64,000 bases of DNA from Turbatrix aceti (lineage: Eukaryota; Nematoda; Chromadorea; Rhabditida; Panagrolaimidae), in the NCBI GenBank assembly GCA_963969345.1, contig OZ017768.1, positions 4,426,718 through 4,490,717 of the forward strand. The letters are read 5' to 3'. Position numbers and translations under genes: made by a program. A model generated the notes under the pieces. That model was given only the letters and a program-made list of their open reading frames with translations. It had not been told where the DNA came from and ran no database searches. This document shows, one piece after another, positions 46,901 to 59,404 of this stretch (the stretch's first letter is position 1; every line of letters begins with the position of its first letter).

Positions 46901-49900
46901 AGGCAGCAGTGAAAATATGGAAACTAAACAACATTAACGACGACAAAAAAATGTGATCCGAGTTCACACGAAGATTCAGTCTGCGGAGGAGAGAAAAAAG
47001 TGCACTTACCGCATCTGCCCGGTGTGTGAGAACGACGCGACCCTCGGTATCGAGCTCGATCGTGATGCCCATCTTGTTGAGCTGTGCCACGTGATCGGGG
47101 TTCGACGAGCTGAACGCCCAGGCTCGGAGTCTTTCGTTGCTAAAAAAAACGTTCATCGTTTTGCAATTCAGAAATCAGAAGCATGGTTGGGCGAACGTTC
47201 GCGAACAAATTTTTTTTAAATTCATTTGTTGACATTTGTTCGCGAACAAAAACAAATTTTTGGAATCGGTAAAACGAACAAAAATGGCGTAAAACTTGGG
47301 TAACGGTGTCAAAATTTATATTATTTGACAAAAAAATGGGAAAAAGCGTTCAGAAAATTTAACCTGAAAAAAAGGTGTAAAAAAACTGTTCTCCAAAACG
47401 AGAAAATGTGGAATACACAATTTATCGTTTTTCGGGAGAACAAAATTTTGCACACTTGAAAAAAAATCTATTCAATTTTCGTTCGCGAAAAACGTCAAAA
47501 ATGTTCGCATTCGTTCAATTTTTCGAAAAAAAATTTCAAAGTGTCAAAATTGATGTTATTTGACAAAAAAAAAGGCAAACAACATTCATAAAATTCAGCC
47601 AGGAAAATTTTTAGAAAAACTGTTATCCAAAATGAGAAAACGCGGACTACCCAATTTTTTTGTTTTTCTATTCGGGAGAACAAAATTTTGCACGATTGAC
47701 AAAAAAAATAATTTTTTTTGGATATCGTTCATTTTTTTTATAAAAAAAATTTAAATTGTTCGTGTTCGTTCGCAACCAAAAAAAAACAGCTGTTCGCCCT
47801 TCCTTGATAAAAAAATCAACTCACGCTTCAGTGCACGTTTCACTCTCGCCGACGGAAGCAGCCGCGATGGACGCTCTTCCATGAATAACGTGATTCAACA
47901 GCTTTTTGACACTCAACCGAATTGCCGTGCCATAATGCGTGAGTTCATCTGCCGTTCTGAACTGACTCGCAATCGTCGGACACGCCGACGTGTATCTCGG
48001 CACCGCATCATGTCCAATGACCTCATCCGGATCAATGATGACTCGTCTCGGCGGATGACGGGTCTCACCGATCGAGAGCGGCAGAAAATGAGCCTCAGTT
48101 GTCAGTACAAAGTTGTCAGGATCGAAGGGAAGCTCACTCGTCTCCGAGAAAATCATGAAGAGATACTTGAAGGTCTCAGCGAGGACAAACGAGTCCATGC
48201 GATCTTCGTGCTCCATCGTGCGGAGGTCTTTGATGGCCGCAAAGCCGCATTCGACTCGGGTGTACTTTTCGATGCTGTCAACGACCTGCGCGGCAACTTC
48301 CAGGTAGTGGGTATCCCTCGTCGCTCGGTAGAGCAGGTACGTGCTCTCGATGAATTCGGGGCGGAGCGGGTGTTGGCCCCAGTGGATTTGGAAGTCGTGG
48401 GTGAAGGCTTCCGGCAGGAATTTGTACTTCTGCACGACCTGGTAGAGCATTTCGTGGGTCTCGATCGCGGATCTCAGGTCACCTTTGAGTACCTGAAAAT
48501 CGCGAATTTAAAAAAATGTAAATTTTTTATTTACATTTTTTATTTGAAAAAAAAATATTTTTTTAGAATTTTTACATTTTTGATTTAAAAAAAATATTTT
48601 TAAAATTTTTACATTTAAAATTTAGATAAAATTTTTTTTTATAGAAAAAGAACTTTTTTTTTATTTTCAATTTCTTTTTCAAGTTTTTTTTTCGATTTTT
48701 ACATTATTATAAAAAATTTTTTCTTCAATTTTTTCGATTTTTTTTTCGAATTTTTACATTTTTATTTCAATTTCATATTCTTTATAAAAAAACCCGTTTT
48801 TTTTTGTAAAAAAAACACGTTTTTTTTGTAAAAAACACATTTTTTTGTAAAAAAACATTTTTAAATTATTTGTATAACCTTTAAAAAAATTCCAAAGCAA
48901 AAAACCCACCAAAACACCGGGCCAGAAAGCAGAAAGCGAATCCATGTATGGTCTCGAAGCGACATTCGGCTTGTGCATGTGTACATCAACAAACATTGGC
49001 CCTTTGTTGACGTATCGCATGACGGCATCGTAGTGCTTGTTGAACCTCTGCAGGAACACCGACTCGCCCAGGAGGACGTAAGCCTTGAGGAGGTATTCAA
49101 TATACGAATCGACCCCCGCGCCGATGCCTGCCTCGCGACGGACCCAATTGCCATTTTCAACATTGAGAACGGTGCCGACGAGATCGCTGCCGTGGTTTCG
49201 CTGCGCCCAGAGGAAATCCATGGCCTTGCGGGCCGTCGCCTCGTAGACCGGCTTTCCAGTCAGTCTGCTGAGGGCCGCCATCTCCAGGATCATGGTGCCG
49301 CTACACGCCGTACAGGTATCCACCTGATCCTTCAGAAATTTTATCATGCCTCGTTTCAGGTTGACTCTGGGATGGGGCAGACCACTGGTCGTATTGAAAG
49401 CCGGCAGGATGCGATCTGCGATGTCGACTGTCATTGTCAGTAGTTCATCCTTGTACCAGTCAAAAAGAGGCGGCTGTGTCGTCTGGAGGCCCTTGGCCAT
49501 GACGTGCGCCGATATCAGGCCACCCACTACTCGAATGTTAGCTGAAAAAAGCACGTAAACATCGTAATCCTATTTTAGGAGTCAACTCACTCTCAAAAAC
49601 CGAAACAGAAAAATCCGAATCGAAGCGAACCGTCTTGATCACCCTCTCGACGGTTTTTTCGAATTCCTTGAACTCGCCAATGACGACCAGTGTGTCCATG
49701 GCATCCAGCAATGTCAGTGAAAAGCTAAAAATAACAAAAAAATGAGTACCGTAAACCTAAAAAACTACCGTGAAAAAAATAACGGTATTTCGATTCTTGA
49801 AACGAAAAAAAATACAGCTCCGAGAAAGTACCGTAAAACAGTCACAAAATCTCGAAACGAAAAAAAAATTGAATACGAGTACCGTAAAAGTAAAATCGTA

Positions 49901-50364
49901 AAAATGTTACGTTTTGTAACTCTTTTTTTTTGAAATTCGGAAAACAAAAAAAAAAACGTAAAAAAATATCATAATTGCGAGAAAAAATTGGCCAACTCAC
50001 TTTCCAAGCGCATCATCGACGTCACCGCGGGACGGCGTGTAGCCCCTGATCCGAGGCTGGCAGGATATGGGCATGAGTTCGTCGTGGGGAAAAGCCCGAT
50101 CCATGTAATTCCCGTAGGCAAACATGAACATTTCTTTCACCCGATCTCTGAAGCAAAACATTTTTCATTACAAACGCCGGGTTAAAATTCCAAAACAAAC
50201 CTGTATTGTAACCTGTCAATGGGCCTGTCATAGGTAGCATTCGGAGCAGCACCATCGCAACCCGGAAGTCCAAAACCCGCAAGTAAGAGGACAAGAGAGA
50301 GGATTGTCATCGCCCCCAGCCTTCGCCTAGATCTCGGCACGAAAGCTGTGACCGTTACGTCCAT
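43932..50364 (-). CDS. EDEM3-type ER degradation-enhancing alpha-mannosidase
   Basis: Nine minus exons (50364-50201, 50147-50001, 49724-49591, 49541-48910, 48492-47825, 47139-47010, 46022-45935, 45334-44706, 44216-43932) keep frame and give 958 residues. EDEM proteins trim mannose from misfolded glycoproteins and send them to ER-associated degradation. A hydrophobic segment at residues 19-37 fits an ER signal. The GH47 domain spans about 50-545, with [41 protein letters not shown] (family catalytic Glu), [18 protein letters not shown] and TTEAH. A protease-associated domain follows (about 660-770, with [18 protein letters not shown]), which marks the EDEM3 type. Human EDEM3 ends in KDEL; this protein ends in ECKSL, so no such retention signal is seen. 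Several introns hold repeats and intron 6 holds a separate gene. Confidence 0.93.
44238..44690. repeat. Degenerate GTTCGCGAACGAAC-type repeat in an EDEM3 intron
   Basis: It is dense with GTTCG/CGAAC motifs and has ACAAAATTTCGCACAAACG plus several tandem blocks near 44500-44640 of GTTCG(T/C)G(T/C)TCGTTCAATTTTTCGAA type. It is related to the repeats at 26020-26345 and 47180-47810. Confidence 0.55.
45375..45930. repeat. Foldback (long inverted repeat) element in an EDEM3 intron
   Basis: The left arm has GGCAGAGTTACGACCGCC, TTTTTGGCACGTTGTAGC and AACTACGGCATTTTTTAAAG. The right arm has the complements, AAATGCCGTAGTTTTTTTTGC, ACGTGCCAAAAATCG and CAGGCGATCGTAACTCTG. It fills intron 7. Confidence 0.75.
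46228..46250. repeat. GAT trinucleotide microsatellite
   Basis: A short uninterrupted run of GATGAT units within EDEM3 intron 6. Confidence 0.7.
46339..46665 (-). CDS. Small single-pass membrane protein, nested in an EDEM3 intron
   Basis: A single-exon minus frame of 108 residues starting at ATG 46665. A long hydrophobic segment (about 17-45, with [18 protein letters not shown]) is followed by a Ser- and acid-rich tail ([19 protein letters not shown]) and a basic end. Codon use is gene-like and better than the antisense frame. It lies wholly within intron 6 of the EDEM3-type gene, on the same strand. A short GATGAT run at 46228-46250 lies beyond its 3' end. I do not recognise it; it could be a type III membrane protein with a cytoplasmic acidic tail. 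Confidence 0.6.
   Translation of the reverse strand: MQRFFIGFWETTNQASMTAVTVMFLVFIFWVVIFAVLFTAFCFCSFVYRFITPIEEENSATPSGTTFVSSPVLLSSSDAASASDSEEEDESDDPEVVRRRRVPSRLVE
47180..47810. repeat. Degenerate GTTCGCGAAC-type repeat with MITE-like ends in an EDEM3 intron
   Basis: It starts near GGTTGGGCGAACGTTCGCG and ends CAGCTGTTCGCCCTTCCTTG, which are mutated versions of the CAGGGATGGGCGAAC ends. The interior duplicates a block (GTCAAAATT(T/G)ATATTATTTGAC) twice, at about 47310 and 47540. It fills intron 5. Confidence 0.6.
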
Positions 50365-50695
50365 GAATGACTGTGACGACGGTAGGAATGATGCGTCGCG
50401 TTGGTGACGATGGATGGCAATCGCTGTAGTTTATTTCGTCGTGATGAGATCGTGCCGCGCAGCCCTTTTACTCACAGCATTTCTGTGCCGTGGTTGACAG
50501 TTGTCTCTACCTAAAACGACTTTTATTTTTACATGTTTACTTACATTCGATGACACTATTCCAACGGGGGCGCAATTAAAGCTCGGCACGCACAAGTTAC
50601 ACGCAACTCTGAGATACACGTTAATGGGAGGAATATCGATCACGAACGCTCCAGAAAAAACCCAGGTGAATAAAAAATGACGGCGCACGCTCGCT
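50365..50695 (-). other. Region between the Gln-rich gene and the EDEM3-type gene
   Basis: The two minus-strand genes are only 331 bp apart. A CGTCACAG acceptor-like site lies a few bases before the EDEM3 ATG, but its T tract is poor. It may be a plain promoter or an intercistronic gap. No AATAAA was noted. Confidence 0.4.
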
Positions 50696-51691
50696 CTACT
50701 TCGGAGGCATTTGCTGTTGCTGCTGCTGCTGTTGTTGTTGTTGCGCGAGTTGAATTTGATAAACCAAGTTGAGCATTTGTTGTTGTTGTTGCTGGTCCAT
50801 TTGCTGCATGTTGCGCTGGGCCGCTGCAGCCGCGACAGCCTGGGCCTGGGCCTGGGCCTGAGCCTGGGCCTGAGCATGCGCCTGGGCCTGGGCAGCCTGG
50901 AGCTGGCGTTGCTGCATGAATTGTATCAGTTGCTGTTGCTGCTGTTGTTGTTGCTGTTGTTGTTGCTGCTGCTGTTGTTGCTGGCGCTGTTGCTGCTGCT
51001 GGAGCTGTTGCTGGAGTATCTGCATCTGCTGTTGCTGCTGGATCTGCATAAACGAAGGCTGCATCTGCATGAGTGTGTTTTGCAGGAGCGCCGATGCCGC
51101 TGCCTGCTGCTGTTGTTGCTGGAGCGCTGCGGCCTGTTGCTGTTGTTGAAGGAGGAATTTCTTCTGTTCTTCCAAGCGGCGGGCTTCTTCTTGTTGCTGC
51201 TGCCGCTTGACCCGGTCTTCTTCTTCCTTCCGGGCACGTTCAACTCTTTCCCGTTCTTTTCGTTCATGTTCCGCCTTCAGTTTCTTATTCAGCTCACTGA
51301 ATTCCGCCATTTTCTGTTTAATATTACCAATTTCAGCTTTTATATCCTTCAACCGCTGCTCTCGTTGCCGGATGCCTTCCTGCCGCTGCTGGACAGCCAT
51401 GGCAGCTTCCATGTACTCAGACAAAACCTCATTTCTCGTATCAGAATTAAACTTGCAGGCAAGTGACCGCCTCAGTCGGCTCTCGTTGAACATCTGCATG
51501 TAGGTCTCCGCGGCTACGTACTGCTCCAGCTTGGGCGACGGTAACGGATCTTCGTTATACAGTACGGACTGCCGTTCAGCCGTGAGAACCGGCAGTTCTT
51601 CGAGCATTGCCGCAGCTTCATCGGGAAGAGCGATGTCCGATGTCGCAGGCGACGCCGGAGCGGTGGAATCCGCGCGTTCCGCAGCAAGCAT
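50696..51691 (-). CDS. Glutamine-rich coiled-coil protein
   Basis: A single minus exon of 331 residues. Residues 1-85 are mixed and may form a small folded region (LEQYVAAETYMQMFNESRLRRSL is its clearest part). Residues 95-180 are a highly charged coiled coil (heptad-like, with ERKERERVERARKEEEDRV). The rest is dominated by Gln, with one nearly uninterrupted run of 17-18 Gln (about 235-255) and a run of alternating Ala-Gln. Gln-rich coiled-coil proteins are often transcription or RNA-granule scaffolds, but no family is recognised here. A TTTTCAG acceptor lies two bases before the ATG (minus strand), consistent with trans-splicing or a 5' UTR intron. Confidence 0.78.
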   Translation of the reverse strand: MLAAERADSTAPASPATSDIALPDEAAAMLEELPVLTAERQSVLYNEDPLPSPKLEQYVAAETYMQMFNESRLRRSLACKFNSDTRNEVLSEYMEAAMAVQQRQEGIRQREQRLKDIKAEIGNIKQKMAEFSELNKKLKAEHERKERERVERARKEEEDRVKRQQQQEEARRLEEQKKFLLQQQQQAAALQQQQQQAAASALLQNTLMQMQPSFMQIQQQQQMQILQQQLQQQQQRQQQQQQQQQQQQQQQQQQLIQFMQQRQLQAAQAQAHAQAQAQAQAQAQAVAAAAAQRNMQQMDQQQQQQMLNLVYQIQLAQQQQQQQQQQQMPPK

Positions 51692-52911
51692 GCCTGAAAA
51701 CTTGGCTTAAATGAACCGTGAGATGAATTTGAGATACGATACCACAATAAACGTAATTTCAATCAATATGAGCCCTGAAGTGTGTCAACAGGGGAAATTT
51801 CACAGCCAAACCGCACCACGCGACACAGCTGGCAAGAGACAACGCGTACGGCTGAGAACCAGAGTGCTTTCGTGTGGAGACCCACGCATCCGGCTTCTTT
51901 CTTCCGTCCAAGTTCAATTCTGGTGTGAACGGTGACATCGGTGATCCCAGGCTGTTTTTTGGACATTCATACGGTCGCAAATACGAAAAATGACGTGTGC
52001 CACACAGCTCCAATCATTTTTAATCAGCCGGTGGAGGCCAAATATTTTATTCGGCCAGATGATATCCAGGTGCTGTAAAAAAATATTGAGTGAATCGATA
52101 CAGAAATCACGGTGGGACACAGGACAAAAAATACGTCTAAGCACTTTAGCGGTAACAATAGTATTTCAGAATGACCGCTTTTTGTCGACAGCGGAGATTG
52201 CGCAAGGAGCAAGGACGCCCACGGCTACTGGCTACCCTGAGGGCAGGGGGCCAGTCGAAAGAGGTCCAGTGTGTCGTCCTCAAACAGGTTTTATCCACCG
52301 CAACCTGCTTGCTTCCCCTGGCTCTGAACGAAATCTGCCAAAAACTTTTCTCACGTTTTCTACATTTATTTGCAGGTGCATTTTTATAATAAATTATATT
52401 TTTTTTTTGTTTTCTCGACTGCATTATACTATATTGGACGGTGTCGTACCGGGTTTGCAGAGTAGGTAGAACAAGTATTTTGGAACGATTACAATGCATA
52501 CATGGTCACATGCCTTTCATTTAAATCGATGATTGTTTGATATACAACTTTTATTTGTCAGCCAGAATGGGCTTGTTTACGTGTGAACCAATAAAAACCA
52601 TAAAAAAACATTATTACATGTCCCGTGACTACAAAAAAGCATGTGATCCACCCATAAAATCATAACACCGTATATTAATATCATTCAAATATACGATACA
52701 CACACATCAAAAAAGTTGTCCCAATTTCCATTGAAATAATGCAGAAATAACAAAAACTGTAACTTTTATCGTAAAAAAATATAAAAATGAGATTTGACAT
52801 TAATTCTTCTCTCGAGGCGAAAATTCAACGTTGTGCAAAAAGAAAGCAAGCAAAAGCGCGCGTTTGTTCAAACTCAGTGTCCTTTTTTGTTTTTTTTGTA
52901 ATTTTTACGAC
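51692..52911. other. Divergent intergenic region between the Gln-rich and RFC2 genes
   Basis: About 1.2 kb with no supported exon; the frames are short and have random codon use. It should contain both promoters. Confidence 0.5.
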
Positions 52912-54092
52912 ATGTCGACTCCATGGTAGGTTACAGAACTTATTCATCGGCTATTAGATGAGCTATCCTGTTGCAGGGTGGAGAAGTACCGTCCTCATAC
53001 GCTTTCCGAGGTCATCGGGAATTCGGAAACGATCGAACGCTTCAAACTCTGCGTGTCCACCGGATCCTTGCCTAATATCGTTATTTCTGTTAGTTTTTAT
53101 ATGAATTAGGGTGATTGGTTTAGAAAATGATTTTGTTCAATGTTTAGGGTCCTCCGGGATGCGGAAAGACGACGACCATCTGGGCCATGGCTCACGACAT
53201 GCTCGGCGCTCAGGCGAAGGAAGCTGTCATGGAGTTGAATGCCTCTGACGACAGGTGAGGAAAAAAGAAGCATAAGAAGTTGTTAGAAAATGTTGTTTGT
53301 TGTTTTAGAGGTATCGATGTTGTGCGGAACCGCATAAAGGGTTTTGCACAGAAAAAAGTGACTCTGCCGGACGGTCTGCCGAAGATCATCATCCTGGACG
53401 AGGCGGACAACATGACGGAAGGCGCCCAGCAGGCTTTGCGTCGCATCATGGAGCAGTACTCGTCGACGACTCGATTCGCTCTCGCTTGCAATCAGTCTGA
53501 CAAGATCATCGGTATGGTACTCTTTTTTTTATATTCTTGATTTAAAAAATTTTTAGAACCCATTCAATCTCGATGCGCTATCATCCGGTACATGCCACTC
53601 AAAGACCCCGACATGGAAAAACGCATCAAATTCGTCTGCGACAGCGAAAAAGTGCTCTACGACGCTGAAGGCATCCGTGCCGTTGTTTTCACCGCCCGGG
53701 GCGACATGCGACAGGCGCTCAACAACCTCCAGTGCACGGCCACGGGCTACGGCTTTGTGTCGTCTGAAAATGTGCTTCGGGTCTGCGACGAACCCCATCC
53801 CGAAGCCATGGCCAATTACCTCGAGTTCTGCGAGCACGGAGATGTGCTCAAGGCCATTGCCATCCTAGACGACTTCTTGCGCATGGGATTCTCGACCGAC
53901 GATATTATATCGTCTCTTGGGCGTGCTGCGAAGCGAGCTGTCATCCCCGAAGTTCTCCAACTGGAGTTCATTCGTGAAATCGCTCGTACGCATTCGCTTG
54001 TGCTGCGCGGCCTCACGGATAGGGTCCAGCTGGCGGGCCTCACCGGCAGGCTCTCCACGCTTCAGAAGAAACTCGAAAATTCCTCTGATTGA
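52912..54092 (+). CDS. rfc-2: Replication factor C subunit 2
   Basis: Exons 52912-52925, 52977-53088, 53148-53254, 53309-53511 and 53557-54092 give 323 residues. RFC loads the PCNA clamp at primer-template junctions in the nucleus. The AAA+ core shows VEKYRP, Walker [10 protein letters not shown] (about 43-51), [14 protein letters not shown], Walker [16 protein letters not shown] and the arginine-finger SRC motif (EPIQSRC). The overall match is closest to human RFC2 (yeast Rfc4), including [10 protein letters not shown] and VCDEPHP. The N-terminus is short: only MSTP before WVEKYRP, while human RFC2 has about 30 more residues. The first coding exon is only 14 bp. Confidence 0.95.
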
Positions 54093-54139
54093 GGATTTTG
54101 GCCTACTGGGTGCATTTCTGTGTGATTTTCACTTTGTTC

Positions 54140-54145
54140 AATAAA
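54140..54145 (+). terminator. Poly(A) signal of the RFC2 gene
   Basis: AATAAA 48 bp after the RFC2 stop. Confidence 0.6.
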
Positions 54146-54159
54146 TTCACTGATCTCGA

Positions 54160-54418
54160 CGCAAATTTGAAATTGTTATCATAGTTACGGTAGCTTGTGC
54201 TCCGTTTTATATCTTTTTTCTTTGCTTTGTTTTCAGTGTTGAGGTTCTTGGCGCGAATTTATAAATTGTTATTCATGTTACGGTAGTTTGTGATCCGTTT
54301 TATATCTTTTTTTCTTGGCTTTGTTTTCAACGTTGGGTCTCGGCGCGATTTTGAAATTGTTATTCGTATTACGGTATTCTGTGTTTTATGATATTTTTTT
54401 CGTGTTTTTGTCCATTTT
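54160..54418 (+). repeat. Three imperfect ~90-bp tandem repeats upstream of Nup62
   Basis: Three copies begin near 54170, 54262 and 54352, each with a variant of AAATTGTTATTC then TTACGGTA then a TTTTATATCTTTTTT block. They run from the RFC2 3' end to the Nup62 start. The third is shorter. Confidence 0.75.
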
Positions 54419-54445
54419 TGGTCAATCCCGTCCAGTTTTGCAGCA

Positions 54446-56070
54446 ATGTCGTTCTTTGGCGGTGCCTCTACTCCCTCGACTGGTGGTCTTCTCGGTAGCG
54501 CCGCGCCGACCGGCACTTCTACTCCTGGAAGCCTTTTTGGAAGCGCGGCATCGAAGCCTGCAGGCGGTCTTTTTGGCTCTCCCGCCCCGACCGCCGCCAC
54601 GAACACCTCTGGCACGACGGCGCCGAGCACCGGTCTCTTCGGCACCCCGGCGGCATCTTCGACCCCGGCAGGCGGGATTTTTGGAAACAAGCCTGCGGCG
54701 ACTGGCGGTAGCTTGTTTGGCAACGCGGCTTCTACGACAACGCCCTCCAAGCCGACACTCACCTTCGGCGCTGGACTCGGGAGCACTTCGACCACAACCC
54801 AACCCGCAGCCGGCACCGGCGGAGGCAGTATTTTTGGCAACACGGGTACGACGACGACACCGGCGGCAAAACCGGCACTTACGTTTGGTTCTGGACTCGG
54901 AGGTGTCTCGACGACTCAGACGACGACGGGAAATGTTTTGCCGACGATTGGGGCCAAGGCGGGCTCTGGCATGACTTTTACCGAGCTCAACAACATTCTG
55001 AATCGCCTGGTGACCCAGTGCGTGGACTACAACGAGGAATTCATCCAGGACATCGCTTTTCTCAACCAGTACGACAAGGTTCTCCGCGACAACCAGCGAA
55101 AGGCAGGTTTTATTATTTATTTTTATTGGCGGGGGTCACATTTCGACGAAAGGCTGCTCTCTGTAGAAGTAGTTCTTCCAGTCGGTGCCTGTGACCATGT
55201 TTAGCTCCCGTGCCTTGCTATCGCACCTTGGGGGTTGGATCATATCGTCGCGGAGTTTGACAGCCTTGACGCGTTGTCTGTACGTCATGTACTGAAATTG
55301 GGGGGCTTTGAGGCGTTTTTGATAGGTTTTATGGGCTTACGTATTCTAAACAGCTGCTGAGGAGTGACAGAAAGGCTCCGCCGGCGATCAGACCCAAACT
55401 GATGTAGTACATGTCGATCTGTTTCTCCGTGAACTCGAAGGGCGCGAATACGGCTAAGAAGGGACGAGTCATGACCAATGACTGAGATTTTGTAAAATTC
55501 TGTCGTTGGTCATTTTGCCCATGGGAATTGTTTGAAATTTAAATGCCCAAGAATTCCGTCTGGGACTTTTTTTTATTTAGTTTTTTTTTTCAGCTGGAAG
55601 CCACGGATAACGAGCTGACAGATCTTGAAAATGAGAAAACCCGCTGCATCGAGGACTCGGAACTGATTGCAGCCCAGGTCAACGAAGTCAACGGACTCCT
55701 TACGAAACTGGAAAAGAGTCTCGGCCTTCCCGAATCCCTGACCGAGACTCCAAAAGCCGCTGATTCCAAGCGGCAACATCTGTGAGTTTTTTTTCTGATA
55801 ACTGTTTTTGGGGTTGTATGCATAATTTTTTGCAGCATTGACGTCTACCACCTCGCAGCTGTCCAGACGAGCCAGCTCGAAGAAGAAGTCGACAACCTCA
55901 ACCACCAGGTGGACGCGCTCGTCTCCCTCACCGAAACCGACGAAAACTCGACGGACACCTTCGACGAGCTCCAGCAGATCCTCGCCACCCAGCTCAGTCG
56001 CCTCGTTGCCGTCGATCAGCAGACCCAGGAACTCGATCAGCGAATCGCTGACCTCAAAAAGCGACTGTGA
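54446..56070 (+). CDS. Nucleoporin Nup62 (FG-repeat nuclear pore protein)
   Basis: Exons 54446-55102, 55594-55781 and 55836-56070 give 359 residues. Nup62 with Nup54 and Nup58 lines the central transport channel of the nuclear pore. The first 170 residues are FG-type repeats in a Gly/Thr/Ser/Pro matrix (LFGS, IFGN, SLFGN, TFGSGL). The rest is the conserved coiled-coil region, beginning with MTFTELNNILNRLVTQC and continuing through IAFLNQYDKVLRDNQRK|LEATDNELTDLE. The first intron has a GC donor (AAG|GCAGGT); no GT donor preserves frame and family alignment. That intron contains a complete antisense gene. The protein is shorter than human Nup62 (about 520 residues). Confidence 0.92.
55136..55472 (-). 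CDS. Small single-pass membrane protein, nested in Nup62 intron 1
   Basis: Two minus exons (55472-55341 and 55291-55136) with a clean GTAAGC donor and TTTCAG acceptor join in phase 0 to give 95 residues. An N-terminal segment (MTRPFLAVFAPFEFTEKQID) precedes one membrane span (MYYISLGLIAGGAFLSLLSS), then a basic, hydrophilic tail ending in YFYREQPFVEM. Third positions are gene-like. I do not recognise it with certainty; the size and layout resemble small mitochondrial inner-membrane or complex I accessory subunits, which is inference only. It lies wholly inside the GC-AG intron of Nup62, starting about 33 bp from its donor. Confidence 0.72.
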
Positions 56071-56578
56071 GGCAGGCACTTGACGCTACTTTTTGTTTTT
56101 TTTTTCCGATCTGAATCGAATCTGTTGAATGAAAATCGCCGCCGTGAATCTTGTGGCGTCATTTGTGCGTGATCGTGATGCTATTTTTCACTGTTTGACG
56201 AAATGAAACATAAAAATTGGTGGAAAACTGATAGTTTGGGATTGAAATTAAAAAAAAAGAAAAAAAATCAAAAAAATAATTGATTACGTTCAATAAAAAA
56301 AACAGTGACACCGGGAAATTTAAAAACATGATGAAAACGTGCCAATTTAAAAAATGGACAAAATGACCCCAAAAAAACATTGGTTTCGTTCAATAAAAAA
56401 ACTGTAAGCCCAGAAAAGTGGAAAAAGTTACGGCCAAAAACGGGTAAGAATTTGTTCCGTGCGCAAACATTGCGGCAGCCGAGAAGGTCCTGAGGGGAAA
56501 ATAAAACGCAAGCCGCTAGGGTTTTTGCAGCAAGCCGTTTTCGCGTGTTTTGCGAGAGATTTGGGTAGTTTATTCATT
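56071..56578 (+). other. Intergenic region between Nup62 and RUVBL1
   Basis: About 500 bp, A-rich, with two similar blocks around CGTTCAATAAAAAAA (56288 and 56386) that also contain AATAAA-type signals. No exon is seen. Confidence 0.45.
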
Positions 56579-58887
<2,309 letters not shown>

Positions 58888-59096
58888 AAAACCATGAAAA
58901 TCACTTGTTATCTCACTTCAAGCGATTTGTACCTCGTTGAAGCCATGCTCATGTTCTCAGTAATTTTTTACATTTGTCGTTGAGTTTTGAACACTTTGTA
59001 CCGAAATTTGAGGATTCGAGAGGAAAAAAACGGTTTTGACCGTTCAAAATACCTTTTTTATGGTTTTCAAAGCCACAAAACAAAAAACGCGCCAAC

Positions 59097-59107
59097 TTTT
59101 TTTTCAG
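59097..59107 (+). promoter_or_regulatory. Candidate trans-splice (or 5' UTR) acceptor upstream of TOMM22
   Basis: A T-rich run ending TTTTTTTTCAG at 59107, 10 bp before the TOMM22 ATG and 220 bp after the RUVBL1 stop. No poly(A) signal or coding exon was seen between. Confidence 0.5.
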
Positions 59108-59116
59108 GTCAGAAAC

Positions 59117-59404
59117 ATGGAGTCCTACGGCGAAAACGAAATCCTGGTCGAAACTTACTGGGAGCGACTCGAAGGCCTCAAAGAGATGTTCCCCGAATCC
59201 GTCCGCAGCCTGGCGACTTCCTCTGTGAGCGCCGGTGTCACAGCCTTCGGATACACGAAGCAGGTGCTCTGGGTGCTCTCGACGACCGCTCTCATCATGG
59301 TCCTGCCACTCGTCGTCGAGAAGGAACGCGCCGAGCACGAGAAAGCCCAGGTCTCGCAGCAGCGACAGATGCTCCTCGGTCCGCAGGCAGCTCTCAAACA
59401 CTGA
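59117..59404 (+). CDS. tomm-22: Mitochondrial import receptor subunit TOM22
   Basis: A single exon of 95 residues. TOM22 is the central receptor of the outer-membrane translocase and binds presequences. The signature ERLEGLKEMFPESVRS (about 16-31) matches the metazoan TOM22 motif. A membrane span follows (about 50-67, VLWVLSTTALIMVLPLVV), then the intermembrane tail EKERAEHEKAQVSQQRQ and the conserved ending MLLGPQAAL. The acidic N-terminal receptor domain is short (15 residues before the motif, against about 60 in human). Start chosen as the ATG just after the acceptor at 59107. It may share a transcript with RUVBL1. Confidence 0.88.
   Translation: MESYGENEILVETYWERLEGLKEMFPESVRSLATSSVSAGVTAFGYTKQVLWVLSTTALIMVLPLVVEKERAEHEKAQVSQQRQMLLGPQAALKH

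Noticed and set aside
50711..51466. Plus-strand Leu-rich frame of 251 codons
   Set aside because: It reads the complement of CAG/CAA glutamine codons as CTG leucine; the minus-strand frame has the coherent coiled coil.
54259..54843. Minus-strand 194-codon frame rich in Pro, Ala and Val
   Set aside because: Antisense to the FG-repeat exon of Nup62.
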